Source: Mytilus trossulus (Eukaryota > Mollusca > Bivalvia > Mytilida > Mytilidae). From it: a DNA stretch of 64,000 nt. Position numbers and translations under genes: made by a program. The notes below the pieces were generated by a model, which saw only the letters and a program-made list of their open reading frames with translations, had not been told where the DNA came from and searched no databases. This document shows, piece by piece, positions 37,474 to 48,165 of this stretch (positions are counted from its first letter, which is position 1; every line of letters begins with the position of its first letter). Where the stretch lies: the NCBI RefSeq assembly GCF_036588685.1, contig NC_086378.1:38727578-38791577 (forward strand), read 5' to 3'.

Positions 37474-40471
37474 TCATGTTTGATCTAAACCTTGTTGTCT
37501 AGCTTTAAACCTTGACATTCTTACTGGTTTGTCTTGTACAATTCCTACATTAGTGTCACTGGAGGATTTCATTTGAGTTGACCGCTCAACAACAGAATCT
37601 GAAAATGCCTGGAAAAGAAAAAATAAATAATATAAAATAATTGTTTTGTCCTCATGGTGACATTTTTTTTTAAAGATAGAGATGTAAGAAAATTGTACTA
37701 TTTTTATAACCAATTATACATCCAGTTTCATTTTTTCATATCAAGAATAAAGTTGTCTACGTAGTATGACACTTATTTTGAACATCAAAATGCCAAACAT
37801 TATATACTGCATGAAAATTGTATATTCTTGTTAATATAAATTACTTTACAATATTGCAAATTTGTTGACACTGGTGTCTGTTCTGAGCTACGAGTCAGCT
37901 GCATGTCAAGTTGTCAAAAAATAACCATAATCACTTGAAAAATATTTTCTTGATCCATGTTTCAAATTTGGAGCATTTAAAAAAACAGCTGTGCCATGAA
38001 CGCATGATAAGCCCGACATCTTGTGTGGAAGTTTTATGCAATAATCATAAATAGTTTCTGATAAAGTTTTAAGAAATAACCATTTATTGTTTTTGAGACA
38101 TGGCGGGACATGTGAAACCCCCCACCCTGTTTTTTTTTTACAAATATCACTAAAATAAAATTTTGAATCAAACCAAAAAGTATACAGATCTTTAAATTAA
38201 TATAAAATAGAAGTGTGTACAGTTGAAGCAATAATCATAAATCGTTTTTGAGATACGGCATGTCATGTAAAAAAAACCTCCCCCTTTTTAACAAAATACT
38301 CAATAACTCAAAAATGAAATTTTGAATCATCACCAAAAAGTATACAGATATTAAGATTAATATAACTAAGAAGTGTGTAAAGTTTTAAGCAATAATCAAG
38401 AATCGTTTTTGAGATACGGTGCAACATGTGAAAAAAAACCACACCCCTGTTTTAGTTACAAAGGGCAGTAACTCAAAAACTTTAAATCTTATTTTCACCA
38501 AAAAGTATACAGATCATTTGACCATCATAAAAAACAACTATATTAAGTTTCATGAAATTTAGATAAGTCGTTCTCAAGTTACAGTGCAACATGTTTACGC
38601 TGGACAGATGGACAGACAGACGGACACTGGACATTTGTATACCATAATACTTCCCGTCAAAATTTTGACGGACGTATAAAAACTTACAACAGGAGCAGTG
38701 ACAGGCACTTCATCTTTACTATCATTGGGAATCAATCTGACACTTTTCTTTGTCTGACGTTTCTCCCTATCACCCTTTAGTATAGATCTTGGTCCTGATG
38801 TAGGATAGAACTGGGAGTATATGTCTGCTGGAGATTTGATATCTGTCTCATTTATCTCTGTGTCATCATCATCATCTGTACTATCCACTCGAGAAGCAGT
38901 CTAAAATAGAAAAGTAATATATTGTATGATCCTAATTAATACCAAACAAATATCCAAAGCTGCTTCTTTTGATGATTGTGTTGTAGTATTTATGAGGACT
39001 CCATTGTTACTTGACACAATACAATAATACAGCCAAAAACTTCATCATAATCTGTCCATATAAACCCTCAGAAAAATAGCAATTTACTTAAGTTTTCAGC
39101 TGTGTGAACATGCAATATATTGTACATATTAAAGACAAAAATTATTCATTTGGAATAACAAATACCAAGACTTTCTTACATTTCAATGCCATAGGTGCTG
39201 TGCAGCAGTGTATACTTCGGAATGATCAAAGCTATCTTAAATCAAAAAGTTTGTGTAAAGTCTGTCATTTGAGAATATTTGGTCCAACAACATGATCCAT
39301 CACAGGTAAATGATCAGATATATAATGTTATTTTAAGAATTAGTGTTAGATATCAGCCAAGAGACTGTCTTGATATAGATTAGTTGTCAAGTTTCCAAAT
39401 ATCAAAAAAGAAAGTCTGAAGTAAAAGTATATCATTCCTCCAAAGAAGACTGTTTATTTACCTTTTTTGTTGCGGTATGAGAAAATTTGATTATTTTTGT
39501 CACAGATCCAGGTTCACTTCCCTCGTCATCTGATTCTGCACTTTCTGATGATGATTCCTGAGCCTCTGCGTCATTGATGTCAGCATCTCCAGAATCTGAT
39601 CCACTTCCAGTGTCAATACTGAGAATGCTATCATCACTATCATAACTTTTGTGTAGTAGTATTTCATCACTTGTAACCCTATGAAGAAATAATAACACGG
39701 TAACTTTTTGAAGTTCAGCTTATTAGTTGGTTATAAATTATATACATATATTTTTCATAACCTATCAATTAAGGTAACAGGGACAATAACAACATTGTTA
39801 AAATCACGAAAATGATTTCAACTTAACACTGAAATTTTCATTTATATCATGGTGGTTGTAAAGTTTTACGTAAACACATGTGCTTGTACATTCATGACAG
39901 GTTTTCTAATTCAATGAACTTTTAATTAGAAATAACAAGTCAAATCTTCAAGCATTACAAAAAAAAAGTTGACAACTGATCATTTAAGTGAACTCTTTAA
40001 GTCAACGGACTATAACTTTGCACAAAAACATTTGACCTGAACAAAATTCGAATTTGAGCTGTAATTTGTCATGGTTAAACTATCATACTATATACCAGTT
40101 TAAGTTATATTTTTTAATTAAAATTGTTAGATATAATGACCTTTTTAAAATTCACAAAACAAACCAAAGCTTTATAAACTAATCGTCTGGTTGTCAATTA
40201 TTAGTCGATGTAACTTGAGTAAATTTTTTCAGGGAATGATAAAATAATGGCAATAATCTGAGTTGTTTAAGAAAAGGTGAGTAATTTTATAAATAAATAA
40301 AGATTCTGTAATTTTACTTGTGCATTTCTCTTTTCTCTGATTCAATTCTCTCTAATTCATCTAGTCTATCCCATAATTCTTTATCTGTCATAGTCTTGCC
40401 TATTTCTGATGATTCATCTGCCTTTTTTTTAACATTTTTTTTGTAATCCTTGACATTTTTCTTGTGTTGTG
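37474..40471 (-). CDS. URI1: Unconventional prefoldin RPB5 interactor 1 (URI1), 5'-truncated, four exons
   Basis: Exons in transcript order (minus): 40318-40471, 39462-39678, 38688-38900 and 37474-37608 (stop TGA at 37474-37476). All junction phases agree. Landmarks match animal URI1: TDKELWDRLDELER (human ADKELWARLEELER), an acidic Ser/Asp-rich stretch, IKFSHT (human IYFSHT), SPADIY...PRSILKG (human TPADIY...RKSILKS), and the C-terminal FSDSVVER and MSRFKARQQ. Family knowledge: URI1 is a scaffold of the R2TP/prefoldin-like complex that binds the RNA polymerase subunit RPB5. The SILK sequence is a PP1-docking motif, so PP1 binding is probably kept. The N-terminal prefoldin exons are not in the window by my reading. 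Upstream there are 800 bp of unremarkable sequence and then the second copy of the FBXO15-like block. Either the gene is a broken copy or the assembly is misjoined. Confidence 0.92.
37990..38687. mobile_element. Tandem-core element, ~165-bp units, in URI1 intron
   Basis: Three units anchored at ATACAGATC/T (about 38180, 38342, 38508) each contain CAATAATCATAAAT-like and 'GAGATACGG' motifs. The 3' end has a GGACAGACAGACGGACA tract and a palindrome CCGTCAAAATTTTGACGG, then GTATAAAA. It abuts the URI1 exon: the GTAAGT donor at 38687 follows within ~10 bases. Confidence 0.65.
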
Positions 40472-41271
40472 CTGTTGATATACATAAATAAAATTATGTG
40501 AGCAAACACTAAGAGATAAGATATGGCATTCAGAAACATCACTCAAAAAGAAGCTACAATGTATATGGACCAATTGATGCTTACAGAAAATCACCAGATT
40601 AGTTGAGGAGGCTGGTATTCAAATGTAAATGCAAAAGATGAAAAGAAAAGTCAAAACCCTGTTTCAAATGTCTTTATGCAGAAAAAGTAACCCCATCTTG
40701 TCACTGTACAATGTATTTATTTCTAAAACAATGTTTAAATCTATAGGAAAAAAAATATAAAATCAAAGTGTATCAGTTGTAGTAAATATTTTTTTCAGGT
40801 GTTTTTTTCTTTCTCGAAGTGAAAAATCATTACCATTATCTATATTTGTTTTATGTTTCAATTTGAGCATTAACAGATTAAAAGTTTTCATGGAATTTCT
40901 TACCTAACTTTTAAATGATACCAAAGAAAGTTTTTATTACAAATCTAGGATAAGAAATTTTCACACAAAACACTGAAATCCATCTCCTTCAATTTGAATT
41001 GCATTTCATGAATTCTTTGAGGTATTAATCAACGAACAATTATTTTTCAAATTGACCTAAGTTATCATAGAACCAACAACCTGATTGAAAACTTTCTTTG
41101 ACTAAAAGATTATCTCCCCATTAAAAATGACTTATCCAATTAACAACATTTATTTACAGATTAAAATGGTGTTACATAGAAGCATGCATTATCATTGTAA
41201 CCACAGCAATTATCAAATTATCTCTTAATTAATTCACACAGGTGCTTTTAAAATATGTTCAATTACAGGTA
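40472..41271. other. Sequence upstream of the first visible URI1 exon
   Basis: Searched on the minus strand for the missing prefoldin exons. Only short open stretches were found, such as 40950-41030, none resembling URI1. The sequence ends at the junction with the second duplicated block. Confidence 0.4.
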
Positions 41272-41700
41272 TAACCCCGCCACTTTATTTATGTATGTGC
41301 CTGTCCCAAGTCAGGAGCCTATAATTCAGTGGTTGTCGTTTGTTTATGTGTTACATATTTGTTTTTTGTTCATTTTTTTTACAGAAATAAGGCCGTTACT
41401 TTTCTCGTTTGAATTGTTTTATATTGTCTTATCGGGGCCTTTTATAGCTGACTATGCGGTATGGGCTTTGCTCATTGTTGAAGGCCGTACAGTGACCTAT
41501 AGTTGTTAATGTTTGTGTCATTTTGGTCTTTTGTGGATAGTTGTCTCATTGGCAATCATACCACATCTTTTTTTATCAATCTTGGGAGATTGCTTTTTTA
41601 TATTAATCCCATGAAAGGTTTAATTTGCTTTGCAATAAGACTATATTAAATGTAATGCATCACACAAGCAAATGCACTATTTAATTCAAAATTAACTTAC

Positions 41701-42444
41701 TCATATATTGTTGCTGTTTTTAGTCTCCTTGCATAGGTTTTAACTGCAGTCTTTCTGCTGGCTGGTACTCTATAAAACATATTGAGCCTTTGATTTTAAA
41801 TTCTGTTTGTAAACTTAAGTTTGTAGTTATTTGTTTCAATCAAGAAATCATACCCTAACTTTTACAGTAATATTTTTTTATAATTATGGGTCAAGTATAC
41901 TTAACAATCCTTTGAGCAAACTTATTCTTCCAAGTTATCTCACCCCAACTTGGGCCAAGAGGTGTCAAATACTGAAAACAAGCTAACTTGAAGTATAACA
42001 AACTAGTCTTTTCCTACATGAATTTGCATAAATAATAAATAATCAACTTTTGTCCAACATAGCAAATTGGTAATTACTTATGCAAACTTATTCAATTTTT
42101 ATTGTCATAAACTTGTACAACTAAATAACAATATATCAAACATAGGATTAATAAGAATATTTAGCTGGTCAGATAATAGCAACAAAATCTGTACTAAACA
42201 GTAATTATTTTTTTTTAAAAACCAAACAACTACAGGCATTAAAGCACAAATATTTTTATTCATGATCCCTGCACAAAGCTGAACATTATTTGGATCTCAT
42301 GTTTATTTAAGTTTGGTTTTTTTTTACAAAAGATGTTTCCTTGTGACAGCTCATTCCAGATAAATTTGAGCATCATCAAAATGAGCAAATTTCAAACCAT
42401 ACCTGGTAGTTCTGACTCTAAGGGGAACTGCTGTTTCCTGTGAT
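41701..42444 (-). pseudogene. Duplicated FBXO15-like exons, orphan copy
   Basis: Exact counterparts of two FBXO15-like exons: 42403-42444 (encoding QETAVPLRVRTT) and 41701-41769 (encoding VPASRKTAVKTYARRLKTA). Splice signals are intact, but the F-box exon and the rest are absent downstream; the next coding exons are those of URI1. Splicing from 41701 (two leftover bases, GA) to the URI1 exon at 40471, which needs one base, would be out of frame. Skipping to 39678 would be in frame (GA+G). Probably a non-functional fragment, or a source of chimeric transcripts. Confidence 0.7.
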
Positions 42445-43945
42445 CTAAAATTAAAGTTATGAATTTTACAATTCTTGTAGATAAGTTGGTCTTTTATCAT
42501 CATAACCTTTTGCCACAAACTTTACTCTGAGTAACAGACATACCTGTGCACCTGTGAAAGTTTAAAGCCATGGCTGGAACTAGATTATTAAATTCAACAG
42601 ATTTTATGGTTCAGAAAATTATAAACTTTTCTGGATTTTGCTATTCATTTTTTTCATTCCTGCAGAAGGTACAAAAATAAACTTCGTTGGGAAAACGTTT
42701 GAAAAGCTCCCCTCATTAATGGATGTTGTGAGAAGTATTGATTTAAATGGACAATAGATTGACAATAGACACCTGTAAACAATAGGTGATTTTAACTGTG
42801 TAACAGAGTGGACCATATCAAATGCAACTCTTTTGTTTGTTTATTTTACATTCTTCTGCAGACTGGAAAAAAAAGGCATGTCTAAATCCAGGTAAGTAAT
42901 TTATTTTCTGAAACAAAGACTTCATATAACTTTAATATATTTAGGTCCTGCCATGCCTTAAAACTTTCCTAGATGCATCAGATTGTTTGTAATCATAGTA
43001 GATTTTTGAGTGTGAAAATGGTCATATTTTTCAATTCCTTCAGATGAACCTTAATTCAAATCAGTCACAACATCCAATAATGAATATTTTATATTTTATG
43101 GTAATATTCTTTACAAAGCACAAAAAAGTCAGTATTCACCTCAAAAGCTAACAAAACCTTTAAACAGACTTATTAAGAAGGGATGTACATGTAGTTACAA
43201 CACTGTTGTCAGGTTATTAAAGATCGCATATTTTGGCTTTAATATTGATTCACAAATACACATGAAATAGGGTCTTTTCATCGGAATTAAACACATTTAT
43301 TATAAAACCAGTTGTTGCCATGACCCGGGTTATGTTCTTCTCATATATTTCATGATGGTATAATACTAAATCCCTAACAGAAGGGATTTTGTCTGATATT
43401 TACATGATTAGACAAAAAATTTCAATCAGTTTAATTGAGGTCTGGAGCTGGCATGGGAGTAACTGCTAGTTGTTATTTATGTATTACTGTCATTTTGTTT
43501 ATTTTCTTTTGTTTCATTTTCTGACATCGGACTCGGACTTCTCTTAAACTGAGTTTTACTTTGTTTGTGCAAGTGTTTTTTCTACATTCAATGGCTAAAG
43601 GTATAGGGGGAGGGTTGAGATCTCAAAAAACATGTTTAACCCTGCCACAATTTTGTGCCTGTCCTAAGTCGGGATCCTCTGGCTTTTGACAAGTTTGTTA
43701 GTCTTGTACAATTTTTCATTTAGTTTCTTGTGTATAATTCAGAGATTAGTATGATGTCCATTATCACTGAACTAGTATACATATTTGTTTAGGGGCCAGC
43801 TAAACGAAGCCTCCGGGTTCAGGAGTTTCTCGCTGCATTGAAGACCCATTGGTGGCCATCTGCTGTTGTCTGCACTATGAGGGACAAACTCCCCGGCAGT
43901 TCCAGTTCCGATCCGCATACGGGCCCCAATACTTCTCTACACTAA

Positions 43946-44607
43946 GGTAGCAATACACAGTTAGAAGTTTAGTTTCGCATTATGGCCCCTGTGAATTTTT
44001 TAAATATGAAAGTTTTTGTACAATAAAATTGATTTTTAGGTAATTGAAGAATAATATAGCCTTCTTAGTGGGTTTATATGAACATTTAGATTGATTTTAA
44101 CATGTTTTATAGGCCATTTCAATGATTGACAGTCCGTATTTTCCTATCCGTACCGTTCATAGGTCCATAAATTATTGTAGTGTTTATCAACAAAGATTTT
44201 GCGCTCGATCTTTTCAATTCAATTTTATGGAAAAACGAGCAGGAAGACATATGATTTTTTTTGGACCACTTGATAGATATAAACCTATGGATTCAGGAAA
44301 GGTATCACTGTAATTCATTGAAATTTTCCTTTAGACCAAATTTTGGAGACTTTTGTGACATGTTCACCCCCCTTTTTTGCTATATTTTGTATCTAAGAAA
44401 TGCAGATTGTTGCCATGGTTACACCCAAAAGGGATTATATTTCACCCTTATGACCATTAGAAATCAAATCTATGGAAGATTCTCTTTCTACAAGTATATA
44501 CATGCATAACACACATATAAAGCCTTCTTTAGACAGGAGGGGAAAGGGGGTGTTTAAAAATTATGAGTGTCAATTTTAAGTTTTTTTCCTAACTGTGTAT
44601 TGCTACC
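43946..44607. mobile_element. Harbinger-like MITE, duplicate copy
   Basis: Counterpart of 29850-30511, with identical inverted ends and TAA flanks. It was carried by the segmental duplication, not by an independent insertion. Confidence 0.8.
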
Positions 44608-45688
44608 TAATTGATGGAGTAAAGGAAAATAGTTCCGGAACAGAAACGATCACTGTCCGGAGTTAGTATGAGGGAGGATCTTTTTCAGGACATTTATAGG
44701 ATCAGTGTTTTTAAAATCAGGATTTACAAAATAATTTACTGGATCCGGTAATTCTTTTTTTTTAAATTCATGATGACTGGATGTGTGGATTTAAAGTTCT
44801 TAAAATTGGGACCTAGGGAATTTATGTGTTTACGCCCCCAACCCAGGTTAATCCTACACTCCTCTATGTTTGGGTTGTAACGTCTCTTTTGACACATTCT
44901 CCATTTCCATTCTCAATTTTAATTTTACCAATATATCATCAGTATATAATTTAGATATAGGCCTATTTTGCAACAATTTCCTACTTTTCATGACTTTTGT
45001 AGCATATACAGTGTATAGTCATGATAGTGTTACATTTGTACCTAACTGTGGTTTGCTTTTGTTTGTTGGTTAGATATTCTGCAAGCTGCTTTCTGTGATT
45101 TTTGACATCCATTACTTTACAAATTACTGATCAAAATCCATTCCTCACGTTGTAGTTAACCTTATTTTTCAATTAAATCGAAAGTGCTGTGCGTGGTACC
45201 GAAAGTAAGAGTTGAAAGTTGTTTACATGTTGATAAGTGGGAAAAGTAAAGGCTTATTTCGTTCCCATTATATTTTCGCCCTAGATTGGTTCGCCCCTAG
45301 AAGTGAATCCGAATAGAATATATTTTCAAAGATACCGACCTAAATCAATCGTCATCATACGATTTCATGTGCTTTTATTTGTTTGTACATATGTTTAATG
45401 AGAATATCGGGTCATAAATCATCGACATTCTTCGGAGGTATCTAATAAAATACTGGTACGAGTTTACATTCTAGAGCGGAAACGCAACCATCAATATTTA
45501 CCGTTTAGAGTTTTCCACACATTTCCGGTATGAACTCCAATGCAAGAATTATTTGCATTAACTCAGAAAATGTCAATGGTTAGATCCCGCTAAGTATTAT
45601 ATGAAGCAAAGTATTTAATTACATTAAACACAGGCTAACCTAACATCGCCTGACAATTAATATCCACATGTAAAAAATATAAATCAAT

Positions 45689-48101
45689 GACAAATCGCCC
45701 CACTGTCAAATCGCCCCACTTTTTCACAAACTCTCCCCTCTCTGGTTTATCAACTCGCCCCACTTATAAAAAGGTTAAATCCTTTTGGAAATAGGTTTGT
45801 TAAATTGCCCCAATTATGAAAAGGGTTAAAATCCCACTAAAATAAGGTCTGCCATTACTTCACACTCATGACAAATAGATAAACAAAGATTAATTTAGTA
45901 ATGCACACTCACCCCACTTAAACATGTATATAAATTTCTCATGTTTGTTTGTTTTCAAAGAAACCATAACTTAAACTTAGCAATCAATTTTTCAACAACA
46001 ATAAAACCTGCTTAGACTTTTTTACTAGCAAAAACCACACCCACACTTATTGTAAAGAATGAATGGGCATTCTCTTTCATATTTACTTGAAAGTAACATT
46101 TGCCTTTCAATGATTGCTCGTTAGTTTTGAATTATTCTTAATTCAAAGACAAAAGTAACCAATCCAGCAAGTGCTATATGATATTTAATTGCTGTTAATT
46201 GAAATTCTTCATATTCATAATTATAATTTTAGATTTAGTGAAACATCATTTATTTCAATAACAATAAATTTTCGTTTTTGGAAAGATTAGAACTCGTTCT
46301 AAATCTTTACTTAGGCACCGGCCTCCCTAACAACATGAAAGGTTAGCTACTGTTACTAAATGTATTCACACTGAAATATAATTCCCTATGGTTCTCATGT
46401 ATGCACATAAAAAGTAAAATCACAAAAATACTGAACTCAGAGGAAAATCAATTTGGAAAGTCAAGAATCACATGACAAAATCAAAAAACAAAACGCATCA
46501 AAAACAAATACACCTATAAACTGAAAAAAAATGGGTAAATTATTGGAGCAGTTCATTCAAGAATGTATGTCATTAAGGTGTGTTGATGTGCAGGCTTTTT
46601 TTTTGAAAATATTATGATAAGGGAATGGATATTGATACAATACTAGTATGATTGACAACTGTCATTATCACCAAACAATCAGAGACAAGGTGGACATTTA
46701 ATTACAATGCCCCACTTCCTAAACTTTGAATTGACCACATTAGCTATCAATCTTAGTCTTACATGATTATACAGACCATTCAATATACATCTAATCCTTA
46801 GTACACAAATATTTGACCTCATAATTGAATACACAAATGTGTATATTAGATGTTTGATATATATAAGGACATGAAGGGTGATAGATTTATTTATTGCCAA
46901 TCACTTTTGATCTACATTACATAAGGTGATTCTGTAAATTATATCTGAAAGATAAATGATTAATGGATTAACTAGATCTTTAAAAATATTGAAATATGAA
47001 TATAAATATGAATATACATATGGTATTCAAGTAAGGCCTCAAATTTACTTGATAAATTTCCAATTATCATCTGTAATTTATCAACAATTTAGATTAGTTC
47101 CCATTTTTTTTTCATCTGGAATTGGCTTGAAACAAATTTTAAATTTTAAAACTTTTAATATAACAAACATTGTTTATTAATTTATTTCCCATCAATTATT
47201 ATGTTTATTTTAGTCTTGAATTTTTATTAGAAGTGAATATATATTTTTGCAATCAAGAACGAATCCACATTTCAATAAAAGATTTTTTTTAAATTTGTTT
47301 ACATTGAAAAAGTACATTTTCAATGCCCTGTGTTGAAAAATACTTAAAAAATTGATCAAAAGGCACTCTATAACTATTAATCTTCAATGTCATATAACCT
47401 CTGTTTCAAGTTACAAAATGCCCTAAAACACATTTTTAGATTAATTTTGTTGACACTTAGGTCGTAGGTTTTAGCTGTTGGTCTAGATTTTATGTCTTAC
47501 AATGATAGTTGGTAACATTTTGTTACTAGAAGAATTTTTGATTTCATTTGCAACTTTTTTGGGTTTTTTGAAAGATGTTCGGAACAGGCAACATAGTTTC
47601 GATAAGATATAAACTGCAGTTTAAATGAAATTGTGCAAATTAAGAGACCCATATTATTAATTTGAGCTCATTTTATCTTCACACTGGAAGAGCATGTTTC
47701 CTTCTAAAGACCTGCTGTTAATGCAATTTTCAGCAATTGTGCTTTATTTATGTTCATTTTCCCCCACAATGCCTTAATATGAAATAATTCAAACTACTCT
47801 TCTAATCATTCCATGAGTGATATCCATCATTTTGATTTGTATTCTATGAGATTAGTTTTCATTTAAGTGGGCAGACATGAAAATTGTATATTCATCTAGT
47901 CTAAGATATTACCATTTTCATCAAGTGGGGCGAGTTGGCAGGAGTATAAATATTAACAGGATTTAACCCTTTTTCACAAGTGGGGTGATTTAAAAAAAAA
48001 GTAGGGTGAGTATTCAGTTGGTAAACAAGTTGGGGCAATTTCTTTAAAAGTAGGTCGAGTTGGTGGAAAAGTGGGGCGACTTGCCAGTGGGGCAATTTGT
48101 C
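45689..48101. mobile_element. Complete 2.4-kb element with GACAAATYGCCCCACT inverted ends
   Basis: The left end GACAAATCGCCCCACTG is mirrored at the right by CAGTGGGGCAATTTGTC (ending 48101). Homology between the ends extends through CAARTCGCCCCACTTTT and further decayed GCCCCACT subrepeats for about 150 bases. No transposase frame was recognised and no target duplication found. It spans the right boundary of the segmental duplication. Confidence 0.7.
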
Positions 48102-48165
48102 CTGCTAAGCTTCGATAAAATCTCCTGAATACTTTAAATAAATCAACTTAGAACCTCTTCTTTTT

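Larger units (their letters stand above)
41272..47546. repeat. 6,275-bp direct segmental duplication, copy 2
   Basis: Same content as 27176-33450. The left boundary cuts into a CCACATC-family repeat that is intact in copy 1. The right boundary is seamless here, since the GCCCCACT element continues to its far end at 48101. Confidence 0.95.

Noticed and set aside
47901-48095. Minus-strand frame with regular proline and histidine codons
   Set aside because: Arises from GCCCCACT subrepeats in the inverted end of a transposable element.
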